From: Allacma fusca
Lineage: Eukaryota; Arthropoda; Collembola; Symphypleona; Sminthuridae
Length of the DNA: 64,000 nt
Assembly (NCBI GenBank): GCA_947179485.1
Contig: OX359245.1
Span: 33,467,067 to 33,531,066, forward strand
Direction of reading: 5' to 3'
Both the position numbers and the translations under genes were made by a program. Positions 1-12,177 of the stretch are shown piece by piece. The notes under the pieces are model-generated. The model was not told the DNA's origin. It was given only the letters and a program-made list of their open reading frames with translations, and ran no database searches. Position 1 is the stretch's first letter. Every line of letters starts with the position of its first letter.

Positions 1-636
1 CCATTGTCTTCGCTAGATCTGTGTAATATGATTTTCGAGAAATATCACACCAACAAGTTTTCTCGCTGGGAATACAAGTGTTCAGTTTTATAATTATACT
101 CAGTTCGTGGAAAACAACTACTCACAGGAACACTTCACTGTCAAATCATTTTAATATATCTTTTAATCATAAGGAAACGGAGGATAAAAGAAACTTAAAG
201 TTAGAGGATTCCACACATTGCATAAGCAGTTTTGGCTTACAAGGAGCTCAAATACATATCAAAAATGCAATATCCATGATGTAAATATCTTAAAATATTT
301 GATTCCTTAATTTTGAAATGGTTATGATGTTGGGTTTTTTAATTTTTTTTTAAATTCAGCTGGATAATATTTGGATCACACATTGGTGAGAACACTGAAT
401 AACATTATGAGGATTTCTAAAATTATAAGCTGTTGTTGCTGTTCGGTTTTTCAAGGCGCTATCTAAACACGTATAATTGTGGCATGTTCGCTTGGATTAG
501 TGAACCAAGAAGTATAGGGAAATTTAACCTCGGTATGAAATTGAAAGTCGTAGAAATGGAGGAATTAATGACGCTTTTAGTTTTTATGGATGAACTGGAA
601 ATGTAATGCCAGACTAAAAATGACCTTCTCAATGCA

Positions 637-711
637 GTCTTAAAATCTAGCAGATTGCTGGAAACAGCAGTAGTCACAGTGGAAACTGCCAATACAAAGT
701 GTTCAAATCTT
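637..711 (-). pseudogene. Relic exon 1 (signal peptide) of a CRAL-TRIO family gene
   Basis: On the minus strand the segment reads LAVSTVTTAVSSNLLDF, almost the same as exon 1 of gene E (LAVSTVITVAPSNLPDS). The start ATG has become TTG and the GTAAA donor after the exon is lost. I recognise no exons 2-5 below it. The flank at about 740-1240 matches the region upstream of gene E (36.35-36.79 kb), so this is a decayed copy of the gene E 5' end. Confidence 0.6.
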
Positions 712-739
712 TCCAATTTAGCCAAAACTGAGGTCTCGC

Positions 740-1245
740 AAGTATGACAAGCAGGTGCAGTCTATGGTAGAATCACGTTTATAATGCTAGGACTCTCCTG
801 ATGAGACCAATCTCCTGAAAACAAATTGTAAGTGCAGCAAACCGCATCATGCGTCTTAGCCATAGCTCCAAAAAATTTCATCAAAAAGCTTCATTAAATC
901 AATGGGTTTCCTGCAACAAGACTGAAATTGCAAACATTTTCCTGTGTTAATAACGTTACACATTTTAAATTTAGTTAGCCCGCACGCTATTTTTAACACG
1001 CCATGAAACACGTTATCCCGTACCTACGAAGTAGTCGAACACAAATGTATTTAAAGCTCTTACAACAGAAATTGCCATTCTCACAATGTTGATTTTAAAA
1101 CACGTCTTTTTCATATTGCAGTAATAATCGCACCGTCATGTAATAAAACAAGTGGGATTCCCGGTCCGGTTGCTGAAATTAAGACACCGATGTAATATTA
1201 GGAATAAAACAGACTTTGAAAAACATTTTCAGGAAAACTCCTATA
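740..1245. repeat. Segmental duplicate of the gene E upstream region
   Basis: The stretch matches 36,345-36,790 in order and orientation. Shared landmarks include a TATA-like tttataatgctagg, gttagcccgcacgctatttt, and gtgggattcccggtccgg. The copy has small indels and an extra insert around 1045-1105 that also resembles 30,175-30,240. It probably carried the promoter of the relic at 637-711. Confidence 0.6.
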
Positions 1246-1609
1246 TGCAACATACATTTGTATGTAATAATAAAGATCTTGTCAACCATTGATTGACAAT
1301 GTATCCGTAAGGACGGAGCCGCCGATCAAGTTTTGATTTCTTAATCAAGCTTGAAGAGGTTTACTTTATACATCACCTGTGCATAAATACGTTCATTTAA
1401 CGCTGAAAAACTTGAAAATACAGGGTCCAATTTTGGAGATAAGAGAACACACCTGTCCTTAATTGAAAAGCTCTCATTTCCATTTGCGTTGACAAGAGTC
1501 ACCTTTCGGTCAGTTGGAAGTTCCAGAGCACCGATATATTATATATCCCTTCAGCAGGGTCATAATGTTTTTCTCTCTACGGTTACTCTCAGGGCATACG
1601 AAAACATGA

Positions 1610-1785
1610 CTTTTTGAAAGCAAGAAGCATTTTATGCACTTGTACATCCATAGCGTCACCACTGCTCTCCGCCCAGCTCATCTGCTCTGATTCAGCTCTG
1701 GAAATGTTATTCGTAATTTAATTACTTGGCACTTTATCCTCATCTTAGCCAGTTAGATATATGAAAATTCAAGTTTTAATATTTT
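1610..1785 (-). pseudogene. Decayed CRAL-TRIO gene copy, remnants of exons 3 and 2
   Basis: On the minus strand, 1726-1785 is a broken exon 2: the usual SYYLSGYDED stretch carries a one-base deletion and the second Tyr codon of the motif is TAA. The intron boundary TGCCAA|GTAATT is kept. Lower coordinates (about 1610-1720) match the exon 3 remnant at 30.38-30.48 kb, including the region for the acidic loop after GGEQYDAMD. Flanking sequence to about 2.0 kb also resembles 30.58-30.75 kb. This is a second decayed copy of the same duplication unit. Confidence 0.6.
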
Positions 1786-4071
1786 CTGAGGGTCAAGGGC
1801 CATTACTTCCTGAGAAAGTTAAATATGGCCTCAATGTTGGGAATTAAGGACTTGACCCATGAAAGCATAGCGCAAGGTTGGAGAAATTCATGAAAAGATG
1901 CGGAAAATGGGAGTTTATGATCTTATAACCTATTTTTATCGACAAGGTGTCGATCCTAAATACATTTGGAGGACCACTAGTTTCTATAGCTTTGTGAACG
2001 TCTCATTGGCCAAGGTTTAAAATCCAAATTGGTGATCCTTCATCATCATTGTCACTTACAATTAGATAATACGGATATGTCCTTCGTACATATTTTGGCC
2101 CCTGAAATCTAAGAGTTCTTGTTCCTATGGATCATCAAAACATAAAATCAAAACTCTAAATCATGGATTGATAATAATTTTTACTAGCATATTATGCAAA
2201 ATTGTACAGAATGGCCACAAATTTTAACCCATTTTTAAACTTTCCGTGAGCTCAGGTAGTTGAACATTCCCATAAGTTAGTGAATTAAAAAATGATAAGA
2301 ATTTGCTTGGGTATAGTGTAAATTCCACAGGAAATTTTAAATCCATTTGCAAATTTAGAAAATTAAAAACGGTATTAAGAATTAAAACAAAATGCAATAA
2401 GACGGTGGCATTGTTTATACAAATACAAAAGTAATTTTTATGTATGCATTGTACTAAATTTAAGTTGAATAATTTGGAACTATCGCGCAAACATTTTTTA
2501 TTTTACTGCAAGCCATGCAAATAAATACACGAAAAGCATTCCGCGTGAACGTCAACACGTCATGCCCTTAAAGCTTCTCGGAATTATCTTACACATGTAA
2601 TGACTCAAATTTTCCACCTGTTTTCATTTTGTTGATAAAACTCAGTTTTCCCATCATCCAGTAAAACAATGCATCTTAATTACAATTTCATTTCTAGCAT
2701 TTTATTTCTTGAAGAAGGGCAATATTTTGTCAGTTCACCTTGAATTAGTCCTAGATCGTGTTAAAAATGAGCAATGATGGATATGATTTTGGTCAGCTCT
2801 GGTTTTGGTTCGTTTACCGTGTTTGGGAACCCAAGTTTTGTTCACAAATTTGTGACTATGGGAACAAGTTCGGATTCACAAAATGGCTTTTACCATAACT
2901 CCGGAACAGGGTTTTTGTTCCCATGACAATCAATGTCACGAGCAAGGTTGCCGAAAATTAGAATTTCCGATTTTGTTATTTGTTTCACTGACGGCGTATA
3001 GCATGAGTTTTTTTTTCGCAGCATTATTTTTGTAACAAATTTAATAGGAATTAATTTCAACCGAGTATCATCTTCCCAATTCAATATTTCCGCCCCATAG
3101 AATCAGGAATTGATTGAAGAAAAGAACAAATATTTATTTTTATTTAAAACCCTTTAAATCAATTCATGTCTCCCATTCCTGGCAGACCCCAAAATTTACA
3201 TTGTAAGTAAAAACTTTGCTGGATAAGGAATTTTTCAATTTATGTAAAGAACAAGTTTAAATTGAACGGTTACACGAATGTTGCGAATGAGAATGAACAT
3301 GATTGCCTAGGTTGGACTAGGAGAACTGAATGTGAGAAATTGTATTATGAATGAGGCTAACGTCTAATAACTGCAGTATATACATACGTAATCTCGAATA
3401 CAAAGATAGGCCAAAATCATTCGTAGAGATTAAAGACTGTGTACAACTCTTTTCTTCTCCTTTAAATTGTCCATGAAAACCATGCTGAAAATATTCACTG
3501 CTCCAAATCAAACTCGGTAATCAGGACAAGAACCCGGGTTTTTGTCTAATTAATTTGAAATGCGGTCTGAAAATCAAAATGGTTATCATGAATTGAGAAT
3601 AAGTGAACGCTCCGTGGAAGAAACGTGGTTTTCAAAATTTCCATGAGATACTAAAAGTATAGTAGATTGCGTTATATTCTAAATAAATAGAAAGAGGGCT
3701 ACATTCTGGAATTTTGTAAGGATGGGCATCCCATATACGATTTTAAAATTATACGACCTACCGCTTTAAACCTATGATAAAATATGGAGACATATCCCTG
3801 AAATACCCAAATTTATTTCAGGTTATATTAGGTGTCACTGAGAGATAGATATGTGTAATTACATATGACGAGAATATGTTTAGATACAAAGGAACTAAAT
3901 CAAAACATAATTAATCCCTGAGGACACCTGCATATGTACTTTCCTACAGTAAATTCCATTATGTTACCATAATTTGTTTTGTCATTGGCCAGTATTGGAA
4001 AAACAGATGAGCCGTAAATTTTTGTCGTATATTGTTTAAACAAATTATCACTTCAGGGCTATTTATTATTA
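1786..4071. other. Intergenic, no gene recognised
   Basis: The stretch is A/T-rich with only short ORFs that lack splice context and family resemblance. The first 200 bp align loosely with the region beside the 30.3-30.6 kb relic. I see nothing else I can support here. Confidence 0.5.
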
Positions 4072-5233
4072 CTACCCTAAAATCTTGAGTGGCTTTAGAC
4101 CCGGAGTTCCGCCGTACCATTCCGGAAGTTGATCCCGAGGAAGTTGGCTTAACAATTTTGGTAGCCAAAGTTTTTTATTAGTTCCGTAGAGTTCAATGGA
4201 GTTTGCTAAGGAACCCAAAAGGGGACTGCCCAGTTTCCAAAGCCAGTCAAATAATGAGTTAACTGGAAAAAATTTACAAAAATTATTTAAATCCCACATA
4301 TGTATATCCGAACATGAATGAATGAAACCAGTAAACATTGTCTATCAATAAATATTGAAAATTTTGTACTGCAAATGTTTAAAAGATTTACAATAACTCA
4401 CCATTTATGATCCACATATGCTTCAAAGACCCATCTCGAACAATTTCTTCGAATCTGAAGAACCTCCGAAGCAGAAATTGTACAGCTAAAAATTTAGTCA
4501 TCATAATAACCATAGCTTTTAAAATACTTCTTGTAATTCATTAATTTTTACAGTCACATGATTGACTGCGAACATTTGAACCTGGAAGCAGGACCGTTAC
4601 AGAATCTTGTACAGTGTATACTCAAAGGCTAAATAAACTCACTTTTAGGATGTTGCACTTGTCGAAGACTGAAGCCTTCAATGTCACAAATTGCAACAAA
4701 TTGCTTAGCCGAGGAATTCCGCCCCGACTCTCTAAAGTTTAGGAGAATCTGATCCGCGTAAATGTCTGCGGCCTCGTACAGCTCCCCTTCCTTCTCGGCA
4801 TATTTCCTGATGTCCCATTTACCAAGTTCAAAAATCCAAACTACGGAAAATTTGTGCATCCAGGTTTAAAGTGCCTTATCTACAATAGGTATTTCTGTAT
4901 TTTAAAAATCAATTTACAACAAACAGTGAAATTTACTTACTTGGAGCTCCATCCTCGTCGTAGCCACTGAGATAGTAGGGATAAGTCTCCTTGATTTCTT
5001 TTGGAGCATCAAATGCTAAAATCTCCTTTGGGTGGAGAAACATATTTAGATTTAATGAAATAAATGTTCATAAACTATAATTTACTGCCAATACTTGTAA
5101 TGCATATTGAGACTTCAAATTTATTGTTATTATGCAGATAATATTGAACTGTATGTACCAAATTGGTCAAACTAGTGGAAGCTACAAGAGTAGCTGCCAG
5201 GACAACTACAGCAGTATGACTTAGAATGTACAT
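4072..5233 (-). CDS. Gene A: secreted CRAL-TRIO (SEC14-like) protein
   Basis: Five exons: complement(4072..4262, 4402..4485, 4643..4840, 4941..5025, 5159..5233), 210 aa. All introns are GT..AG with phases 0,1,1,1. Exon 1 is a signal peptide (MYILSHTAVVVLAATLVAST). Exon 2 holds YPYYLSGYDEDGAP; exon 3 GKWDIRKYAEKEGELYEA and CDIEGFSLRQ; exon 4 the helix VQFLLRRFFRFEE; exon 5 YGTNKKLW and PRDQLPEWYGG, the usual end of a CRAL-TRIO lipid-binding domain. The N-terminal CRAL_TRIO_N helices are missing and a secretion signal replaces them. The protein probably carries a hydrophobic ligand outside cells; the ligand is unknown. Two features are atypical: exon 1 ends SLTNL rather than NLTDS, and the NSS sequon in exon 3 replaces NST of its neighbours. 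It is the most diverged minus-strand copy. Confidence 0.85.
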
Positions 5234-7216
5234 TTCTGTGACTGCAAGAAATGTTACGTTTGCATTGATGCACTGTAACTAAGCATTTAACAGACAGTTT
5301 GTTATCTTTCAGGAAACTCGTCCATGGTATGTCCTATATAGGTGTGATGTTTATTCATCCGACTATCTACGTGCATAATACAAAGTTGAGGACTCGTTTC
5401 TTAAAATTCCTTCTCATACCTCTCAGGTAACATTATCGTAAATATACTGGGTGACGACAATCTTTTGCCGAGGAGTAGAAGGAATAATTTATTACTAAAT
5501 TAAATAAATTTTATAGTTTGTAGCTTTAATTCCAGATTTTCTAAAATTCACTTCACTGACCTGCGACAATATTTGAGGTCGCAGAGTTTAAATATATGAA
5601 GCAAAGATGGTTTTTTAGGATGCCAATTTCTCACACGGGGTCATTTCAGTGAATCCGTGTAGCTCGTTGCTGCTGCCAATTCTCGAATTTTGTGACATGA
5701 CCACGTCAGACGAATCTTTTAGATACGATGCGCATTACAAGGACTTAGTGGAAAGTTGTTAACAAAAATAACATGTGCTGAAGTTATGTATATTGCCGTC
5801 CTTTCAAACCTTTCCGGAATGCAGCACATGATTACAGCATTGCTTTTTATGCTGCATATGCTAAATGAAAGCTGAATTCGGTTCTGATTATTTTTCATGG
5901 CAGGAGCGTTACAATGAGCGAACTGGTAATATAAAATTGGTACACACCCAAGAATTTTACATTACAAATTATGTGAACGGATTCGTACAGTGGCGTTAGC
6001 TACCGGCGTCAAAGTTGGATGAATTTTGAGTTTGTTGTCGAAATTCCTGAATTTGTTTTGAGAAAACTATCGGGCCGATTTCATTGACATAAGCAAAACT
6101 CATTACTATTTACATAAATAATATTCACTACAAATTTCATTTAAATCGCTTCAGTAGATTTGGAGATAACTGTCATTTGACTTGAAGTTCGAAATTTCAA
6201 GAATTTATTTCTCAAAAATTATCCGGCCAATTCCAAAAAAAATACGAATTCAGGCTTAAGGCTGACACAAGTAATGTCCATAAAAATTTCATTGAAATCG
6301 GTGCAGTAGTTTTTGAGACATCCTGCGGAAGAACACACGGACGTACGGATGTACGGACAAGGATATTTTACTAGTGGACTGCCGCCACATTAAAAAAAAC
6401 TATGCAACTTATGAAGTCTACACGAAACAGGCGCTCATAAGAAGCTTATGGAAAGGTCAGTACCACAACTGAATATAAGCTTCCTCAAATGTAATATATG
6501 CACTACATTCATAAACATTTTCACACTGAACAATCAACTTCAACCCTTTAATTATCCCCAAAAATAAAACACATAGAACGACTTCTCGTCCTATGTTGCA
6601 ATCTTTCCATTACGGCTGTTCTTATGGGGAAAATTTCCCTAAGTTGTTTCAGGATTCTAAGTTGTTTAGACTACTACGACTTACAATTAGATAAATCCAT
6701 TCTTGAGCAATGTGCCTGATAATAACAGGTTACTGCAGTAGTTGTAGTAACAACTGTGCAGGAGCTGTTTTCCTCAATAAGTAATTACCTCTCTGAGGGT
6801 TGAAGGTTAAGAACAATGTTACTTTATTCTCAGGGAATTGTATTTACTTCCTTTTTCCTGATCTAAATCAACACATTTAAGGTAACATTTTTAGCAGACT
6901 TTTTCCTATGGGATTCAATCTGCTTGAATAAAATGTTAATTGTAGTAAAATTCGTGTCCAAATTCCCAAAACTCGGGGTTTTTATGACACTATGGAGGAT
7001 TTCAAATGATCCCGACTTTAAAATTTTATTTCCCAACTCGAAATGTGCAAAAAAATGTAAGGCTTAACTCCAGCATATGGCAACACTATTACAAGGATTC
7101 AATTAAATTAACCCACATAAATTCTGAAAATGTTTTGACGTTTCTAGGAAATTTTATGAAATTTCCACTGTGCTACTTGATATACCAAAACTTTCAGAAT
7201 TTTGAACATGGCTGAA
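5234..7216. other. Intergenic with a dispersed repeat
   Basis: No gene is recognised. From about 5990 to 6385 there is a repeat with phrases such as ttcattgaaatcggtgcagt and cacggacgtacggatgtacg, common in dispersed arthropod repeats. A related fragment with gtccgtacgtccgtgg lies in intron 4 of gene C near 14.39 kb. The rest is A/T-rich without signal. Confidence 0.4.
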
Positions 7217-7224
7217 GGAGACGG

Positions 7225-7586
7225 CAGGGGTCGGTTTTTTGTAGGAAGACGGGAAGATTCTTCCCAGGGAAAAATATTTCTGGCAGGGAAAATCTCAAAG
7301 GGAAAGGATTTATGTATTTTTACGAGCAGGGATTTTTAAAATCGTTGACGTGTTTCAGGGAAATTTGTTAAGCAAAAAGAGATTTTTGGCTTGATTGGCC
7401 TAATTTGGCAGGGATTTCACGTCTTGTAAGGGATTTTTTTTTGCCAACAGGGATTCTGATAATCGTTGACCTTTTTTTTCAGCAGGGATTTTTGAAATCG
7501 TTGAGGACCTACCAGCAGGGAAATAATAGTCAGCAGGGAAATTCAGAAATTATCTTCCAGGGAGATTTACAAAAATCCGACCCCTG
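7225..7586. mobile_element. Non-autonomous hAT-like element, 362 bp
   Basis: The ends are inverted: CAGGGGTCGG at the left and CCGACCCCTG at the right, with similarity running about 18 bp inward. A perfect 8-bp target duplication GGAGACGG flanks it (7217-7224 and 7587-7594). The interior repeats the word cagggatttt and its variants with aaatcgttga, mostly in one orientation, and has no credible protein. The ends and 8-bp duplication are typical of the hAT superfamily. The ORF at 7405-7626 is an artefact of the repeats. Confidence 0.85.
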
Positions 7587-7594
7587 GGAGACGG

Positions 7595-8871
7595 TATTCT
7601 TGGTTGGACAAATTATGGTTGAGTAGTGTAATGAAAGCAAATGCAAAGGAAGAGGAATTTCTGGTGTTGTCATTTTATCATAATACTTGAAAGCACTAGG
7701 TTGTATTAAATTTTTTTCGGATTAATTTACATAAAAAATCAACAGTCTATCTCATGTGTTGGATCGCATTTTATATAACACTCCCTTGTGTGTACTAGGG
7801 GAGGTGACAAATGATTACGATCGCCTGCCTTACACCGCTTGAGGTTACGTTCTTCTTTATATGAGGCAAAGATGGTCAAATGATTCTGCCTATCCTATAT
7901 CATAAATATATTTCTTTAACATTGCAACCTACTCATAGTCCTATTTCATAATTCCTGTTTTTTCGATCCGGTATTGAACCTCCCCCGATACAAGGGTCGG
8001 GACTGTTCTGGGAACACCAAAACTGTTCCTTGATACAATCGGGACGGGTACATATAATTATTTTTACAATGGCAGGCACGGGAGTAAATATTTAGAGGCA
8101 AGCGTTATAAACATAACCCAGTATCCAAAAACAATTGGGTACATTAACTCAGTCCTTAAGTTCTAGTAGTACAGCTTGAAGTTCATGTTGCGCTGCATTC
8201 ACTACTCCCTCAATTATTTTAAAGTATCGTTACAAGTCTGTATTAATTTCGAAGACTTTTTATATTTTTATACAAAGTGTCCCCAAGACCGCATATTATA
8301 TGAATCTATAAATCAATGCACACAAATCATCTGGATAGAATAATTTCAGTACTGGGCCCTTTTATTATTAAGCAAGACTACATACTGGAAACCAAAGTTT
8401 TAAGGCAAGACAAAATTTAATCATGAAATCTTGATTACCTTAACTTTGGCTCTCACTTGGCGCGATTGTGGCATGTATAGATGTCGTTGCTCGCTGGCTT
8501 AATTAAAAAAACTTTGATGGCTCGACAACGGATTAAATTGAATACACAGCTGTGTAAAAAGTGACCAGCCTGCCTAAGTTTTGGGAGACAATTTTTGTCC
8601 TTGCTACACCTGCACTGTCCCAATGCTGACTGACAACTGTCTTAGCATTGCACTACAGTTATTGGGTTTCGTTATGAAGACACTGACAATAAGTCAGACG
8701 TCATTTAAAATTAGATTAGTTTTCGTAGGAGTTGTGTAAGTTATTACGGTTTTTATTGTTTCGGAGTTTGTGTATTATTAAGCTAAACCACTACTAGTCA
8801 CTTATCATGCATGTCAGAATTACTGTTAAAAAAAATCATAAATGTTTGTTAAATGACGATTTAACATCCCG
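7595..8871. other. Intergenic, small word-repeat fragment
   Basis: No gene is recognised. At about 7976-8052 there is a short cluster of gggac/gggaac and inverse words (cgatacaagggtcgggact, atacaatcgggacgggta), likely a fragment of a hAT-like element of the word-repeat kind. The rest looks unstructured. Confidence 0.35.
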
Positions 8872-10203
8872 TTATCCAAAAACCTTCAATGGCACATGAT
8901 CTTGTAATCCCCCATACACTTCTGGAAGCTGATCCCGAGGCAAATGCTTCAAAAGTTTGGGCTTCCACATTTCTTTATTGGAACCAAAAATTTCCACAGA
9001 ACTAGCCAACTTTCCCAAAGAATGTCTTCCTATTTCCCAAATTCTCTGGAACAAAATATTTGCTGGGGAAACAATAACCTCAATAAATTAAAATACACAA
9101 TTTAATTGCAACATCAACAATCTAAACTGTTCAATTGGATTTAAAATCAATAAATCGGGTTTTTAAAATCGATAAGTTACCATTCAAAATCCACGCTTGC
9201 TTCAATGACCCACTTCGAGTGGTGTGCTCGAATCGTACGAATTTAGAAAGGATAAATTGAACAGCTATTAATACGGAAATTAATAAATAGAAGATACAAG
9301 ATACAGAAACAAGAAGCAGGAGCGGAAGAAGGTGCAGGAGATAATAATTCATGAGATATGAGAAAATTTAGTGTAGTTACTTTTCACATCTGCAGCCTGG
9401 CGAATGCTAAATCTATTCATATCGCAAATGACATTAAATTGATTTGCCGTAGAATTTAGTCCAGAGTCTCTAAAAGTAAGATACATCCGGTCTGTGAAAA
9501 TATCCATAGCCTCGTAAAGCTCTCCACCCAGCTCCACGTATTTCCTCATGTCCCATTTTCCCGCCTCAAATATCCAAACTAAATAAGTTAATTCGATTCT
9601 TTACAAATATTTTACTTTAAAATAAAATAGGATGGAGCATGATAATATGTGATTTTTATTATTGATGATTATTATTAATATTACTAATTATTACTTGGAG
9701 CGCCTTCTTCGTCGTAGCCACTGAGATAGTATGAGAATTCGTCTTGGATCTCGTCAGGTACATCAAAGGCAAAGATTTCCTAGACATGTAAATGTAAATA
9801 GGCGTAAATGAAGTCATAATAAAAATAAAAGCCAAAATGCTGATTATTCTTGAATGAAACCGAAAATCTAAAGTATTGGTACTATGTGATTAGACTGAAA
9901 AATATAAAATAATCTACATAATAGTTTGATAGAACGCCTGAATATTTTTTCTAAATTTAAGAAATCTGTTACAAATTTTGGATTATCAAAGATTATAATC
10001 AATATTGCAGCAGAATCGTTTTCCTGCTCGGATTTGACCTGCTTTATTATTTTTTTGAAACAAAATTCCAGACCGTGCTCTACAAACGTTATCCCTAAAA
10101 TGTGACTTGAATATTTGTTTACCGAATCAGTCAAATTGCTGGACGCAACAAAATCGACAGAATGAACTACTAAAGCAATAATTACGAGTTTGAAACTATC
10201 CAT
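8872..10203 (-). CDS. Gene B: secreted CRAL-TRIO (SEC14-like) protein
   Basis: Exons: complement(8872..9062, 9181..9264, 9381..9578, 9695..9779, 10123..10203), 212 aa, phases 0,1,1,1. The signal peptide is MDSFKLVIIALVVHSVDFVA, followed by SSNLTDS, where NLT is a potential N-glycosylation site near the mature N terminus. Exon 2 has FSYYLSGYDEEGAP; exon 3 GKWDMRKYVELGGELYEAMD, NST, and CDMNRFSIRQ; exon 4 VQFILSKFVRFEHTTRSG; exon 5 IFGSNKEMWKPKLLKHLP and DQLPEVYGG, ending LKVFG. Intron 1 is 343 nt, long for this cluster, and stays open in frame for about 84 codons past the donor, which is not taken as coding because the donor TCG|GTAAAC matches its paralogues. The role is as for the family: a putative extracellular lipid or hydrophobic-ligand binder. 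Confidence 0.87.
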
Positions 10204-11641
10204 TTTCGAACGAAAATGAGAAACGAAATTTAAAACTGTACTCTGGTCCCGTTAGTTCGAGGATAGTCACTGCAGCTAATCTGTTGAAGTTAAGTTACAG
10301 TAGTATCTAATATAACCAAGGTCCAGCAAGCAGCGGCAGGGTCAGGAATGGATTTTTAATCCCGGATTGCACTTAAAAAAAATCAATCCCAATCCCAATC
10401 GTAATCTAAGAGTTGAGCAAACTTAAATCTAATCATTATTCCTCAATCCCGGCTTAATGAATTAAGTTTTTAATATGGAAAAATTTGCATTCTAATATAC
10501 TAAGACCTCTGAGACACCTTGTGGTGCTTTTGAGAACTAATAAAGAAGACTGAATACCCAAGCTGCTCAGGTAGATATAAAAGTACTAAATCACAGAATG
10601 GTATGGGAGAACAAAAGATCTAAAGGTTGCAAAGATCTTCGGCTGTATTTATATAAACGCTATATATTAACTATACAAGCCATATTTTAAGCATATAATG
10701 TGTAGTTATGTTTAATATTTGAAAATGACCACTGTCATGTTTTAAAATAAGATTTCTAAAATACAAATAAACATCTCGTTCTGACAATGATTTGTGAAAA
10801 TATATGCACTAAGTGTAATGAAAAAAAAAGAGAGGAGAGTGTTTACGAATAGAGTTACAACCAGCTCATTACATAACTTTATTTTTGTTAGATTAGGGTT
10901 ACTTATACCACTATAAAGATTAGGGAGTGACGTCATTTGAATTTACTGATTAGAGGTTCCTTTCCAGTAAACAATCTCATACGTGTTCCGCAAACAGCTT
11001 CAATGCAATCAGGGACTTGGAAAGGTAAACCACTTTGACAACATTTGAGATTTGACGTCCTGTTCCAAAACAATAAAGAGAAATATTTTTGTTGTTGCAA
11101 ACTGGTTGACTGACAGTGTAAACAAAACTTGTGCCTTTGTCGTCTTGGTATAATAATTAATAGATATATGACTTACAGCAGTCCGCATAGTTTCCCAAGT
11201 AAAGCCAAGTAATTTTCTACATACATTGATAGCATGTATAATTACTGTAAGTCAACATCCTCAGTCCACACAATGCAATTCCTCTGAAACAACAATTGAG
11301 TGCAGAAATAATAAAAGGCTTGACGTAAATCATAAGTCTATAAGAAGCTTACCGAATAAATAGGAAATATAAATCAAGATTCTTCATGACAACGGAAAGA
11401 AAAATAGTTAAACAATCCAAAGTCATAACCAAACAAGTTAAAAATCAGATATCCTTAGATAATCAGACTGATATGTAGACTTGCACGTCAAGACAACCTT
11501 TATGCTAATATAGCAAAAGCAATTAAACTAATGATATTCAGCTATTTACTTACTGACTTACACACAATTATTGACAACCATCGTAAAAATGGATTATGAC
11601 CGTTGCCACTCTCGAATACGAATACATTCTTTAATAACCCT
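10204..11641. other. Intergenic with a hAT-like fragment
   Basis: No gene is recognised. A left-end-like CAGGGTCAGGAATGG begins at 10,337 and is followed to about 10,466 by repeats of the words aatccc and gggatt on both strands. This is a truncated word-repeat element; no right end was found. The rest is A/T-rich. Confidence 0.4.
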
Positions 11642-11862
11642 TAGCCGTGGAGCCAAGGCCAGGGTTTTGGAGCTCCTCACGGGTCGAGTAGTTATCCATA
11701 CAGTACTCGGAACCGTACTCGAATTGTTGGACCCGGACTTGTGTCTTAAAGTACGAGTAAAAAATCCTTTACTCCGAGGACGATGAACCGTACTATGAAA
11801 CGTTTATAGCGACCGACCCGTACTTGAACTCGTACTCGAACCGTACGCGAGTATCAAATACA
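11642..11862. mobile_element. Word-repeat element end (gtactcg family), truncated
   Basis: The cluster begins TAGCCGTGGAGCC and repeats gtactcg, cgagta and ccgtactcgaa many times on both strands. A second patch with the same words lies at about 12,818-12,930, so the two could be the ends of one element of about 1.3 kb carrying the pogo MITE between them. I could not find a matching right terminus or a target duplication. Confidence 0.4.
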
Positions 11863-11991
11863 TCGACAAAAATAATTTTTATTGACTAATACTTTATTTT
11901 TTGTAACGACAAATATTTATTCAATCAGTATCAAAACCGGCTGATATACACACCTAAAACTAACAATGAGTTTAAATTGATAAACAAAGTA

Positions 11992-12177
11992 CAGTCAAAC
12001 ATCTTTATAGTCACATCGCAGGGGACCGTATATAAAAGTTGACTATAGAGTACGTTGACTACTGAGTAGTCAACTAGTTAACATAACAATATACGGGAGA
12101 ATCGCTGGGACCAAATTATTTTATGACTATAGAGAGAAGTTGCTTATAGCTGTAGTGACTATAAAGAGGTTTGACTG
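11992..12177. mobile_element. pogo/Tigger-type MITE, 186 bp
   Basis: Inverted ends CAGTCAAACATCTTTATAGT and, on the other strand, CAGTCAAACCTCTTTATAGT match over about 23 bp and are flanked by TA on both sides (11,990-11,991; 12,178-12,179). The interior repeats gactatagag. These ends match the CAGTCAAACCTCT type of pogo/Tigger elements of the Tc1/mariner superfamily. There is no coding capacity. A single related end lies near 29,693. Confidence 0.75.

Noticed and set aside
9868..10122. Extension of gene B exon 1 by about 84 codons
   Set aside because: The donor TCG|GTAAAC matches the exon 1 end of C, D and E, and the extension has no counterpart in the paralogues.
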